Below are positions 55,256 through 64,000 of a DNA stretch of 64,000 nucleotides, piece by piece; the first letter of the stretch is position 1; the number at the start of each line of letters is the position of its first letter. A program made the position numbers and the translations under genes. The notes beneath the pieces were generated by a model, which had not been told where the DNA came from, made no database searches, and worked only from the letters and a program-made list of their open reading frames with translations. The stretch covers positions 310,001 through 374,000 of the forward strand of contig NZ_CP028475.1 in assembly GCF_003047105.1 (NCBI RefSeq), written 5' to 3'. The stretch comes from Celeribacter baekdonensis (GTDB taxonomy: Bacteria; Pseudomonadota; Alphaproteobacteria; Rhodobacterales; Rhodobacteraceae).

Positions 55256-56695
55256 TTATGCAGGCGCAGTTGCAATAAAATCTTCGATCCGGGCGAGGCT
55301 TTCGTCACGGCCCAAAACCACCATCATATCAAGCACGCTTGGGGTTGCGGCACGGCCAGCGAGGGCGGATCTCAAAGGCCCGGCCACTTTGCCAAACCCG
55401 ATCTCTTGCGCCTCCATCACCCGGCCGACAGCCTCCTCCAATGCGTCGCGCTCCCAGCTAACACTTTGCAGGTGCGGCGTCAATTCTCTCAGTATACCGT
55501 TGGATACAGAACCCACCAGTTTTTGCGCCTTTTCATCCATCGAAACCGGACGATCCACCAAAGCAAACCGTGCCTTTTCAATAAGTTGTGGATAGGTCTT
55601 GGCCGTCCCTTTGAGAAATGGCAAAGACGCCAAAAGCCGCGTTTCCTGCGCATCCGTCAATTTTGTCTCACCCGCAGCGACAAGATAGCCGGTGATTTCG
55701 CCCAAGATTTCGGCATCTTCCATCACCGCAAGATGCTGACCACAGATATTTTCAAGTTTTTTGGTATCAAATCGCGCCGGAGCCTTATTGATTCCATCGA
55801 GTTCAAACCACTCTTGCGCCTGCGCATCGGTGAAAAACTCGTCGTCGCCATGGCTCCATCCCAGCCGCGCCAAATAGTTGCGCATCCCGGCGGCGGGGTA
55901 ACCCATGGCCTGATATTCCTTGACCCCGGTCGCGCCGTGGCGTTTCGACATTTTCTTGCCATCTGGCCCAAAAATCAAAGGGATATGGGCATAGACCGGC
56001 AGGGGCCAGCCCATTGCTGTATAGATCGTCATCTGGCGTGCAGCGTTGCTCAGGTGGTCATCTCCACGGATCACATGGGTCACCCCCATGTCGTGATCAT
56101 CGACGACCACGGCCAACATATAGGTTGGTGTCCCATCCGAACGTAACACGATCATGTCATCGAGCAACTCGTTCTTGAACGTCACGTCACCTTGCACTGC
56201 ATCTTTCACCACGGTGACGCCCTCGCGCGGCGCTTTCATGCGGATCACATAGGGCGCATCAGGGTAGGTTCTTGGGTCCGCGTCGCGCCACGGGCTGCGG
56301 TAGAGCGTGGATGTGCCCGTCGCCCGTGCCGCCTCGCGAAAGGCTTCGATCTCCTCTTGCGTGGCGAAACATTTATAGGCGGTGCCTGCCGCCAACATCT
56401 GATGCGCCACCTCGGCGTGGCGCGGCGCCTGTTCAAACTGGCTCACCGCTTCGCCATCATAGTCCAAGCCAAGCCACGCCATCCCATCCAAAATGCCCTG
56501 GGTTGCCTCAGGCGTGGATCGCGCTCGATCTGTGTCCTCGATCCGCATCAAAAACGTGCCGCCATGGCCGCGCGCAAACAGCCAGTTGAACAGCGCAGTG
56601 CGGGCGGTGCCAATGTGCATGTCGCCGGTGGGCGAGGGGGCGATGCGGGTGACGACAGGAGAGATTTTGGCAGATACGGAAGAGGTGGCGGACAT
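55256..56695 (-). CDS. gltX: Glutamyl-tRNA synthetase
   Basis: The 479-residue class I synthetase has the HIGH signature region [16 protein letters not shown] and KMSKR in [11 protein letters not shown]. The ATG at 56695 ([10 protein letters not shown]) was chosen because upstream sequence is non-conserved and overlaps the comEC control region. Many Rhodobacterales have a second gltX. It diverges from comEC. Confidence 0.92.
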   Translation of the reverse strand: MSATSSVSAKISPVVTRIAPSPTGDMHIGTARTALFNWLFARGHGGTFLMRIEDTDRARSTPEATQGILDGMAWLGLDYDGEAVSQFEQAPRHAEVAHQMLAAGTAYKCFATQEEIEAFREAARATGTSTLYRSPWRDADPRTYPDAPYVIRMKAPREGVTVVKDAVQGDVTFKNELLDDMIVLRSDGTPTYMLAVVVDDHDMGVTHVIRGDDHLSNAARQMTIYTAMGWPLPVYAHIPLIFGPDGKKMSKRHGATGVKEYQAMGYPAAGMRNYLARLGWSHGDDEFFTDAQAQEWFELDGINKAPARFDTKKLENICGQHLAVMEDAEILGEITGYLVAAGETKLTDAQETRLLASLPFLKGTAKTYPQLIEKARFALVDRPVSMDEKAQKLVGSVSNGILRELTPHLQSVSWERDALEEAVGRVMEAQEIGFGKVAGPLRSALAGRAATPSVLDMMVVLGRDESLARIEDFIATAPA

Positions 56696-56786
56696 GCGAG
56701 AATTAACCCTTTGGTAACCAAGATTGCGCCATGATGGCAGACAGGTGTTGAGCACGGAATAAGGGAACGGGGATAGGGAAACAAGG

Positions 56787-58946
56787 GTGCGCCTCTTCAC
56801 GCTCATTGCACAGGCCCCTCTCGATATCGTCGATGCGCAACGCGGGCGGCTTTTCCTGTGGCTGCCGGTGTGTTTCGGCATCGGTATTGGTGTGTTTTTC
56901 GCCCAGCCTCTGGAACCCTCCGTCGCGCTGCTGCGCATGATCCTTGCCGGGGTCATCCTGGGCCTTTTGACCCTGATCAAAACCCCGCCGCGCGCCGCCC
57001 CTGTGTTGATCGCGGTGCTCACCATCGCGTTGGGCTTTCTCGCCACTGGCCTGCGCACCCATATGGTGTCTGAACCAGTGCTGAGCTTTCGCTATTACGG
57101 CCCGGTCGAGGGGCGGGTGGTCCACATTGACCGCTCTGCCTCCGATGCCCTGCGCCTGACCTTGGATCAGGTCACGTTGCGAAATTTTGCCCCGGACCGT
57201 ACGCCGCATAAGGTGCGTATTTCGCTGTATGGCGACCAAGGTTTCGTCACTCCCGAACCCGGCATGCGCCTTGCGCTCACCGCCCATTTGTCGCCGCCCT
57301 CCGGCCCCTCGGAACCCGGCGCGTTTGAGTTTCAACGTATGGCTTGGTTCGACAAATTGGGGGCGGTCGGTTACACGCGCGTGCCCAGCCTGCGCATCGC
57401 TGACACCGATCGCTCGCTCACGCTGTGGGTCCATCGCCTGCGACAAACCTTGTCCTTTGCACTCCAATCCCAAATCCCCGGCCAACCCGGCGCGTTTGCC
57501 GCCGCCATCCTCACCGGCGACCGCTCCGGCATCACCTTGGACACCGCCGAAGCCTTGCGCGGCGCCAATCTTTCGCATCTTCTGGCGATTTCCGGCCTGC
57601 ATATGGGGCTTTTGACCGGGTCTGTGTTCTTTGCCCTGCGTTTGTGTCTTGCCATGGTGCCCGGCGCCGCGCTGGCATGGCCGCTCAAAAAAATCGCCGC
57701 TTGGGGCGCATTGGCCGCAGGCCTGTTTTACCTCGCGCTCTCCGGCTTTAATGTCGCCACCGAACGCGCCTTTGTCATGGTCTCGGTCATGCTCGTCGCC
57801 GTGCTTCTGGATCGCCAAGCCATCTCTTTGCGCGCGGTTGCCATCGCCGCGCTGATCATCCTCGTGCTGCGTCCCGAAGTCCTGCCTGAACCCGGATTTC
57901 AAATGTCCTTCGCCGCCACAACCGCCCTTGTGGCCGTGTTCACCATCGTGCGTCGATTGCGGTTGATGTCGGGCTGGCCCAATTGGTTGCGCGGGATGGC
58001 CACGGTGGTGCTCTCATCTGCCGTCGCGGGCATCGCCACCGCCCCCGTCGCCGCCGCGCATTTCAACCGCATCGCGGATTTCGGGCTTTTGGCCAATGTG
58101 ATTTCCGTGCCGATGATGGGTGCGGTGATCATGCCCGCCGCCATCCTTGCGCTATTGCTGACGCCGTTCGGGCTTCAGGGCCTCGCGCTTGCGATCATGG
58201 GCGGTGGCATCCGTTGGATTTTGGCCGTGGCTCATACGGTGTCGGGCTGGGACGGGGCAGTCAGTCGCCTTGCCGCCCCGCCGCCCGAGACCTTGCCGCT
58301 CATCGCTCTTGGCGGGATTTTCGTCATCCTCTGGCGCGGACGCGGCCAGATTTTGGGGGTCTTGCCTGTCATGGCCGGGTTTCTACTCTGGTCTATGGCA
58401 GACCGCCCGGCGCTTTTGATCTCCGAGGATGGCAGTCTGATTGGCCGGATGGGGGCTGAGGGGCGGGTGCTGAATAAACCGAAAGGCGCGGGCTTTGTCG
58501 CCTCTGTTTGGTTGGAGAATGACGGCGATTTTGCCGATCAACTCACAGCCGCGGCGCGGGACATGCCGGTTTTGGACCTGCCTGGCCTGAGCATCGCCCA
58601 TGTCAGCGGACGGGGGTGGCAAGACGCCACGCGCAGGGCCTGTGCCAGTCATGATTTTGTGGTGATCAACCAGGTTTGGGACGGGCCTATGCCCGAGGGG
58701 TGTCTTTTGGTGGATGTCGGCTTCCTTCGTCAAAGCGGCGCTGTGGCGCTCTCGCCTCTGGGGGATGCGGTGGAGATGCGCACGGCCTATGCCGCCTCTG
58801 GCGTACGGCTTTGGAACACGCCCGCTTTGCGTGGCGCGCATCCGCGCGAGGCGCGTTCGGCCCGCGATGCATTGCCGCCCATGGTTTTGGGAACGCGCTT
58901 TGCCCCCGATGTGGTGCGTTTGGCGAGGGGCAATAAACACGACTGA
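56787..58946 (+). CDS. comEC: DNA-uptake channel ComEC/Rec2
   Basis: The 719-residue inner-membrane protein has the ComEC core [16 protein letters not shown] at about residues 265-280, many helices, an N-terminal DUF4131-like domain and a shortened C-terminal part. ComEC is needed for entry of DNA carried by GTA particles in R. capsulatus. The start is GTG at 56787 after GGGAAACAAGG. It converges on lexA. Confidence 0.9.
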   Translation: MRLFTLIAQAPLDIVDAQRGRLFLWLPVCFGIGIGVFFAQPLEPSVALLRMILAGVILGLLTLIKTPPRAAPVLIAVLTIALGFLATGLRTHMVSEPVLSFRYYGPVEGRVVHIDRSASDALRLTLDQVTLRNFAPDRTPHKVRISLYGDQGFVTPEPGMRLALTAHLSPPSGPSEPGAFEFQRMAWFDKLGAVGYTRVPSLRIADTDRSLTLWVHRLRQTLSFALQSQIPGQPGAFAAAILTGDRSGITLDTAEALRGANLSHLLAISGLHMGLLTGSVFFALRLCLAMVPGAALAWPLKKIAAWGALAAGLFYLALSGFNVATERAFVMVSVMLVAVLLDRQAISLRAVAIAALIILVLRPEVLPEPGFQMSFAATTALVAVFTIVRRLRLMSGWPNWLRGMATVVLSSAVAGIATAPVAAAHFNRIADFGLLANVISVPMMGAVIMPAAILALLLTPFGLQGLALAIMGGGIRWILAVAHTVSGWDGAVSRLAAPPPETLPLIALGGIFVILWRGRGQILGVLPVMAGFLLWSMADRPALLISEDGSLIGRMGAEGRVLNKPKGAGFVASVWLENDGDFADQLTAAARDMPVLDLPGLSIAHVSGRGWQDATRRACASHDFVVINQVWDGPMPEGCLLVDVGFLRQSGAVALSPLGDAVEMRTAYAASGVRLWNTPALRGAHPREARSARDALPPMVLGTRFAPDVVRLARGNKHD

Positions 58947-58978
58947 AACGACAAACAGGACGGAAACAACATCACAAA

Positions 58979-59012
58979 AAACCGCCGCCAAAAGCAACTT
59001 TGGCGGCGGTTT
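58979..59012. terminator. Bidirectional terminator between comEC and lexA
   Basis: AAACCGCCGCCAAA (58979-58992) and TTTGGCGGCGGTTT (58999-59012) form a perfect 14-bp stem with a six-base loop. Confidence 0.88.
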
Positions 59013-59033
59013 CAAAGCTACGAAAAGGTGGGG

Positions 59034-59747
59034 TCAGTAGCTGCGGATCAGACCCACAAGTTTGCCCTGTACTTCGACCTGATGGGCGGGCAGGACGCGG
59101 GTTTCAAAGGCCGGGTTTGCCGCCTCCAACGCCACCATGTCGCCTTGACGTTTGTAGCGTTTCAGCGTGGTTTCATAGCCTTCGACCATCGCCACCACAA
59201 TATCGCCATTGGTGGCACTTGATGTTTCGCGGATGACCACAATGTCACCGTGGTTGATCCCCGCCTCAATCATGGATTCGCCTTTGACTTCAAGCGCGTA
59301 GTGATTGCCGCGCCCCGACAACATGGACCCGGGAACGGCCACGTTCACCGCCCCGTCAGAGACCGCTTCAATCGGCACGCCAGCGGCGATTTTGCCCATG
59401 ATCGGCAAGTTGATCGCGGTGACGACCTCCACATCCATGGCATGGCTCGGTGGCAGGGTGTTGGGACGGTCGCCATCAATCACCCGCGGGGCAAACCCGG
59501 CGGAGGTCGGCGCCGTTGATGGCCCGCCCATGGATTCGGGCAGTTTCACGATCTCAATGGCGCGGGCGCGGTGGGCGAGGCGGCGGATAAATCCACGCTC
59601 TTCCAAGGCGGTGATCAGGCGGTGAATGCCCGATTTCGAGCGCAGATCCAGCGCCTCTTTCATTTCGTCAAAGGAGGGCGGCACACCGTCCTTGTGCATC
59701 CGTGTGTTGATAAATTCCAACAGCTGAAGTTGTTTGCGTGTCAGCAT
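59034..59747 (-). CDS. lexA: SOS repressor LexA
   Basis: The 237-residue protein begins [20 protein letters not shown] with a winged helix. Self-cleavage is expected between Ala122 and Gly123, with the Ser158 and Lys196 dyad in GESMIEAG and TTLKRYK. The ATG at 59747 follows GAGGA. Its promoter about 230 bp upstream overlaps tandem SOS boxes. In Rhodobacter LexA also affects GTA production. Confidence 0.95.
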   Translation of the reverse strand: MLTRKQLQLLEFINTRMHKDGVPPSFDEMKEALDLRSKSGIHRLITALEERGFIRRLAHRARAIEIVKLPESMGGPSTAPTSAGFAPRVIDGDRPNTLPPSHAMDVEVVTAINLPIMGKIAAGVPIEAVSDGAVNVAVPGSMLSGRGNHYALEVKGESMIEAGINHGDIVVIRETSSATNGDIVVAMVEGYETTLKRYKRQGDMVALEAANPAFETRVLPAHQVEVQGKLVGLIRSY

Positions 59748-60158
59748 CTGCTCGGTCCTCTTCCCCGGTTCGGGATCGTTTGGTCCCGACTGGATCGGGC
59801 CGTGTGGCACGGCATCCCCCGAAAGCGTTTTGACCCAATGCACCGGCACAGGCGCTATGGCACCCGAAATCCGCATCTTTGATCGGTCATCACGCCCAAT
59901 CTGACCCTTTTGGCCAAAAGCGACAGGTCCGCCATTGTCCGCAAGCCCCCAGATGGGTTTTGCACTATGTTCTGACAATGTTCTATCGCTGTTCCCGAAA
60001 TGTGTCAATGTCCCTCTCCTTTTGGATCGTGAGGCTTTTGGGCCTGTTGATCGTAGAAGAGGGGAGCTTGGTTAATTCAGGGTTAAAACGCGCGGTGGAT
60101 CAGGAAAATTTTATGAAAAGGCGTCACAGTGACATGCGGCATGCACAAGGTGCGCCCT
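59748..60158. other. Long lexA leader and lexA-moeA gap
   Basis: These 411 bp hold the lexA promoter and a leader of about 225 bases, plus the moeA 3' end region. A 26-codon frame on the minus strand ([13 protein letters not shown]...) occurs in the leader without a ribosome site. No other gene is supported. Confidence 0.5.
59969..60008 (-). promoter_or_regulatory. lexA promoter with three phased GTTC half-sites (SOS boxes)
   Basis: GTTC occurs at 59969, 59980 and 59991, each 11 bp apart, giving two overlapping copies of GTTC-N7-GTTC, the alphaproteobacterial LexA box. On the minus strand TTGACA (60003-60008) and TAGAAC (59980-59985), 17 bp apart, form a promoter covered by these boxes. This fits self-repression of lexA. 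Confidence 0.8.
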
Positions 60159-61331
60159 TCACAGCGCAATATAGTCGACGATCTCGCCCGCCATGCGTGC
60201 CGGGTCAAGCGGCGGACGGACCAAAAGCACATTGGCCGAGGACAGGATCGACATCAACGAACTGTCTTGGCGCTCAAAGGGGCGAACGCCGCCGGTCTCA
60301 AGCCGGGCGCGCATATAATGGGCGCGCGGGCCGTTGGCGGAAATACCCTGTAAAAGTGGGGCTTTATGGCGCGGAGCCGGGGCGGCGGGCAGGCCTTGAA
60401 GGGCGTGCAGAGCCGGGATCAGAAACAGTTTGGCGGTGACCAGTGAGGAGACCGGATTGCCGGGCAGACCAATCATCACGGCCCCCTGTAACTGCCCCGC
60501 CATCAAAGGTTTTCCGGGCCGCATGGCGACTTTGTAAAACGCCCGATCCAGCCCCATGTCCGCGGCGACTTTACCGACCAAATCATGATCGCCCACCGAC
60601 GCCCCGCCGATGGTGACGATCACATCCGCACCCTGCGCCAACTCAAAAGTGGCACGGAGCGCGGTTTCATTGTCAGGTGCGATGGGCAACATCCGTGCAA
60701 TGCCGCCCGCCTCTTCGATCATCGCGGCCAAGCCGAAAGAATTGGAGGCGATGATTTGCGACGGTCCCGGTGTCTCGCCCGGCATGACCAATTCGTCGCC
60801 TGTGGCGATCAGGGCCACGATAGGCGCGCGGCTGACGCGGACCTCGGGAATGTTCATCGCGGCCAAAAGTGCCACATCCTGTGCGCTCAGGCGACGCGGG
60901 GCCGTGACCCGGTCACCGACGCGAAAATCCCCGCCGAGGGGGCGGATGTTGGTGTTCTCGGATAAGGTCTCGGTCACGGTGATGACATCGCCGTCGCGCG
61001 TCACGTCCTCTTGGATGATCACGCGGGTGACGCCCATCGGCACAGGCGCGCCGGTGAAAATGCGCACAGCGCAGCCTTTGAGCAGTGCGCCGTCAAACCC
61101 GTGACCTGCGGCGGCCTCGCCGACAACGGTGAATTGCGCGCCCACGGGCACATCAAGATCCAACACCCCGTAGCCATCCATCGCCGAAGAGGCAAAAGGC
61201 GGCTGATCGCGTTTGGCCACGGCATCTTCGGCCAAGACCCGGCCATGAGCGTGGCGCAGTGGCACGGTTTCCAGCGCAAGCGGGCGGCACAGGGCAAAGA
61301 CTTTGTCGAGCGCCTCGGCGACCGAAATCAT
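60159..61331 (-). CDS. moeA: Molybdopterin molybdenumtransferase MoeA
   Basis: The 390-residue enzyme inserts molybdenum into the cofactor. It has [28 protein letters not shown] and GLPGNPVSS, all typical. It overlaps moaC by ATGA. The formate dehydrogenase and SoxC depend on this cofactor. Confidence 0.95.
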   Translation of the reverse strand: MISVAEALDKVFALCRPLALETVPLRHAHGRVLAEDAVAKRDQPPFASSAMDGYGVLDLDVPVGAQFTVVGEAAAGHGFDGALLKGCAVRIFTGAPVPMGVTRVIIQEDVTRDGDVITVTETLSENTNIRPLGGDFRVGDRVTAPRRLSAQDVALLAAMNIPEVRVSRAPIVALIATGDELVMPGETPGPSQIIASNSFGLAAMIEEAGGIARMLPIAPDNETALRATFELAQGADVIVTIGGASVGDHDLVGKVAADMGLDRAFYKVAMRPGKPLMAGQLQGAVMIGLPGNPVSSLVTAKLFLIPALHALQGLPAAPAPRHKAPLLQGISANGPRAHYMRARLETGGVRPFERQDSSLMSILSSANVLLVRPPLDPARMAGEIVDYIAL

Positions 61332-61807
61332 TGATCCGCCTCATACACCCCGGATTTTCCGCCCTCTTTGCGCAGCAAGCGGGTGGGGCCGATTGCCATG
61401 CCTTTCTCGGCGGCTTTGAGCATGTCATAGATGGTCAGGGCGGCGATAGAGGCGGCGGTGAGCGCTTCCATTTCCACGCCGGTTTGACTCGATGTTTTCA
61501 CCGTGGCACGGATGCGCACGCCGGGGAGGGTCTCGTCGGGGTCCAAATCCAAGGTCACTTTGGTGATCGGCAAAGGATGGCACAAAGGGATCAGATCAGA
61601 GGTTTTTTTCGCCCCCATAATGCCCGCCAGCCGCGCCACACCCAACACATCGCCCTTTTTCGCCGTGCCCTGAGTGACCAAGGCCAAAGTCTCTGGCGTC
61701 ATCGTGATTGAGGATTCCGCAACGGCCAAGCGATCCGTCACCGCCTTGCCGGACACATCGACCATATGGGCGTTGCCGCCGTCGTCGAAATGGGTGAGAT
61801 CGGCCAT
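61328..61807 (-). CDS. moaC: Cyclic pyranopterin monophosphate synthase MoaC
   Basis: The 159-residue protein has [12 protein letters not shown] and [20 protein letters not shown] with KMSAAEKGM-like end region, diagnostic of MoaC. It makes the first stable intermediate of molybdenum-cofactor synthesis together with MoaA. It lies 11 bp after trpC. Confidence 0.96.
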   Translation of the reverse strand: MADLTHFDDGGNAHMVDVSGKAVTDRLAVAESSITMTPETLALVTQGTAKKGDVLGVARLAGIMGAKKTSDLIPLCHPLPITKVTLDLDPDETLPGVRIRATVKTSSQTGVEMEALTAASIAALTIYDMLKAAEKGMAIGPTRLLRKEGGKSGVYEADQ

Positions 61808-61818
61808 GGGAGCCTCCG

Positions 61819-62625
61819 TTACAGCGTGTTTGGGACTGGATTGGCCAAAAGCGCGCGGGTCGCGGCCTCGACATCGTCTTGCCGCATCAGGCTTTCACCG
61901 ATGAGGAACGTGCGCGCGCCATATCCCGCCATGTCGGCCAAATCTTCGGGGGTGAACAACCCGCTTTCGCAGACCAAAATGCGTTCGGGAGGAGCGCGTT
62001 TGGAAAGGACACGTGTGGTGTCCAGCGTGGTCTCAAAGGTCTTGAGATTGCGGTTGTTGATGCCCAAAAGCGGCGATTTCAACACCTGAGCGCGCTCCAA
62101 TTCCTCGGCGTCATGCACCTCGACCAACACATCCATGCCCCAGCCAAAGGCCGCATCTTCCAACTCGACCGCTTGGGCATCCGACACGGAGGCCATGATG
62201 ATCAGGATCGCATCAGCGCCCCACGCGCGGGCCTCGGTGATCTGATACGGGTCATACATGAAATCTTTGCGCAAGACGGGCAGGGAGACCGCCGCGCGCG
62301 CTTGCACCAAAAATTCCGGCGCGCCTTGGAAAGACGGCGTGTCGGTCAGCACTGACAGGCAGGTCGCGCCACCCGCCTCATAGGCGCGCGCAATGCGGGG
62401 CGGATCGAAATCCGGCCGAATGAGGCCCTTGGAGGGGGAGGCCTTTTTGACCTCCGCAATCAACCCATAGCCGGTTGTCGCGGCCTGTTGCAGCGCCTTG
62501 GCAAAGCCGCGCACGGGGCTTTGGACCTTGGCTGTCGCCTCCACCTCTGAGAGCGGCACGGCGATCTTTGCCGCGGCCACCTCTTCGAGTTTATAGGCTT
62601 TGATTTTATCGAGTACGGTTGCCAT
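61819..62625 (-). CDS. trpC: Indole-3-glycerol phosphate synthase
   Basis: The 268-residue TIM-barrel enzyme has [30 protein letters not shown] and [14 protein letters not shown]. It acts in tryptophan synthesis and is linked to moaC-moeA. Confidence 0.96.
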   Translation of the reverse strand: MATVLDKIKAYKLEEVAAAKIAVPLSEVEATAKVQSPVRGFAKALQQAATTGYGLIAEVKKASPSKGLIRPDFDPPRIARAYEAGGATCLSVLTDTPSFQGAPEFLVQARAAVSLPVLRKDFMYDPYQITEARAWGADAILIIMASVSDAQAVELEDAAFGWGMDVLVEVHDAEELERAQVLKSPLLGINNRNLKTFETTLDTTRVLSKRAPPERILVCESGLFTPEDLADMAGYGARTFLIGESLMRQDDVEAATRALLANPVPNTL

Positions 62626-62676
62626 GGGGCTGAAATACCTTGGGTTGGGATCAAAGGAAAGATGTCAAACGCGTCG

Positions 62677-63861
62677 TCAGGGTCGCACCATGAGCCGTTC
62701 GAGCCCATGAAAATGCCAAGTCTGGGCATAGCGCGGCGTCTCCGTCAGGCGCAGGTTGGGGCAACGGGCAAACAAGATTGGCAGGGCCACCCGCAGTTCA
62801 AGCCGCGCCAAGGGGGCGCCGACGCAAAAGTGGAGGCCCGCGCCAAAGGCCATGTTTTGTTTCACCGGGCGGGTCGGATCAAACACATTCGGATCGTCCC
62901 ACGCATCATCATCACGACCCGCCGCGCCGAGCAAAAGTCCGATCTTGTCGCCGCGTTTCAAATCTTGGCCCAAAAACGTGGTGTCTTCATAGACCCAGCG
63001 TTGAAACAGATGCAGCGGAGGATCAAAGCGGATCACCTCTTCGATCACGCCCTCAATGCGCGCGTCCATGATCATTTCGCGTGGGGTTTCTTGTTCCAAA
63101 AGCGTTTTCACCGCGATGCCAAGGCTGTGCACCGTCGCCTCATGGCCCGCATTGAGCAACAGGATGCAGGTGGTGATCAACTCATCGGTCGACAGCTTTT
63201 CGCCCTCTTCCTCGGCGGCAATCAGACTGGTGATCAGATCGTCGGCGGGGCTGGATCGGCGCTGGTCAATATAGCCGCGCATAAAGGTGGCAAACTCTGT
63301 GGCGGCGGTTGCGGCCGCCGTTTCGATTTCAATTGTGCGCCCCGGCGTATAGACCGCGACCATCGCGTTGGACCAGGTCAAAAGCTGCTCGCTCATCGCT
63401 TCGGGCACGCCCAAAAGCCGGCAAATGATCCGCACTGGCACCATTTTGCAAAAGGCGGGCAACAGGTCAAAATCGACTTCTTGTGGGAAGTGATCAATCA
63501 AATCATGAGTGATCTCTTCCAGATCGGGGACCAGGTCTTTGATCCGCCGCGACGTAAACGCCCGCAGCACCAACCCGCGCAACCGCTTGTGCCGGTCGCC
63601 CTCAAGTTCCAACATCGAATGATCGTCGATGTCATAAAACGGGCGCAGATGGGCCGGGATGTCGGGCTCAAACCCAATCGGAGCCTCGCGGCCAAACCGC
63701 GCGTCACGCAGCGCCATCGAGACACCGTCATAGCCCGCAATCACTGGCAGGCCCAAGTCTTCCCACCAGACCATCCGCCCCGCTTCACGTAGATCATCGT
63801 AAAACGGATAGGGGTTTTGGACAAAAATGGGATCAGTGGGGGCGCAGCGGAGTTTTTTCAT
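62677..63861 (-). CDS. Cytochrome P450
   Basis: The 394-residue soluble P450 has the I-helix AGHEATVH, the ExxR in EEVIRFD, and the haem-ligand Cys in GAGLHFCVGAPLARLE. Bacterial P450s of this layout need an external redox partner, none of which is next to it. The ATG at 63861 is preferred to a GTG at 63876. It lies just upstream of trpC in the same direction, where trpD is common in relatives. Confidence 0.92.
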   Translation of the reverse strand: MKKLRCAPTDPIFVQNPYPFYDDLREAGRMVWWEDLGLPVIAGYDGVSMALRDARFGREAPIGFEPDIPAHLRPFYDIDDHSMLELEGDRHKRLRGLVLRAFTSRRIKDLVPDLEEITHDLIDHFPQEVDFDLLPAFCKMVPVRIICRLLGVPEAMSEQLLTWSNAMVAVYTPGRTIEIETAAATAATEFATFMRGYIDQRRSSPADDLITSLIAAEEEGEKLSTDELITTCILLLNAGHEATVHSLGIAVKTLLEQETPREMIMDARIEGVIEEVIRFDPPLHLFQRWVYEDTTFLGQDLKRGDKIGLLLGAAGRDDDAWDDPNVFDPTRPVKQNMAFGAGLHFCVGAPLARLELRVALPILFARCPNLRLTETPRYAQTWHFHGLERLMVRP

Positions 63862-63963
63862 CGTCTCTATTTTCACGGTCTGTTTTTAATGGCGCGTTTT
63901 CATCGCGCGAACTTGTCGGGAACTGCTTTCCTTTGCAAGACAGGTTTTCTACTCTTGGTTCAG

Positions 63964-64000
63964 ATGACCACAGAGCACACCCTCGCGCCAGACACCGCTG
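63964..64000 (+). CDS. Possible start of a rightward gene cut by the window edge
   Basis: From the ATG at 63964 twelve codons (MTTEHTLAPDTA) remain open to the window end. No clear ribosome site is seen, only GGTTCAG. The gene cannot be identified. Confidence 0.3.
   Translation, partial: MTTEHTLAPDTA

Overview
The window looks like a chromosomal segment of a Rhodobacterales alphaproteobacterium (Roseobacter/Rhodobacter group). The signs are a complete thiosulfate-oxidising sox cluster, a soluble NAD-dependent formate dehydrogenase (fds) operon, glutathione-dependent formaldehyde oxidation, gene-transfer-agent (GTA) type lysis genes, SelD fused to an FAD oxidoreductase, and the block trpC-moaC-moeA-lexA-comEC-gltX-gltA. 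Genus and species cannot be fixed from what I see. No tRNA, rRNA, CRISPR array or intact insertion sequence was found.

Left part (1-13.1 kb): the tail of a LysR regulator precedes fdsG-fdsB-fdsA-fdhD-fdsD, five tightly overlapping genes. Convergent to it lie fghA and frmA. Together these take formaldehyde to S-formylglutathione, formate and CO2 with NADH gain. Next are selU (tRNA 2-selenouridine synthase) and a convergent selD fusion gene that carries a one-base frameshift, then a type-2 glycerate kinase.

Sox region (13.4-25.5 kb): soxT, an ArsR-type persulfide sensor soxR, a HbpS/GlcG-like secreted protein and soxS point left; soxV-W-X-Y-Z-A-B-C-D point right. soxB also carries a one-base frameshift. 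A DUF302 protein, a Crp/Fnr regulator and a small DUF2892 membrane protein follow. soxE-H are not in the window. The array is punctuated by hairpins, including an intrinsic terminator between soxA and soxB, and an ATTC-N8-GAAT operator lies before soxX.

Middle (25.6-46.3 kb): mmsA with a divergent LysR gene, a CBS protein, coaD, a DUF1127 protein, marC, two gap paralogues separated by a 47-residue membrane protein, an FMN reductase, tkt, zapA with a coiled-coil partner, an MliC-like protein, grxD-bolA-YkgJ, purL, a LysR gene, a PlsC-like acyltransferase, murI, argC and ccmE. The 3' end of the first gap gene is present in three tandem copies. TTAGCGNNAACA motifs, resembling a LacI-family (CceR-like) operator, precede both gap genes and the DUF1127 gene.

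Right part (46.4-64 kb): a secreted nuclease, then an endolysin-holin pair of the type that releases gene transfer agents, continued by three coupled small genes of unknown role. Then come ccmF-ccmH, a DUF2087 protein, a PaaG-like isomerase, gltA, gltX, comEC, lexA (promoter overlapped by tandem SOS boxes), moeA, moaC, trpC and a cytochrome P450. The last 37 bases may open another gene. GTA lysis genes, the DNA-uptake channel ComEC and the SOS repressor LexA all lie within 13 kb.
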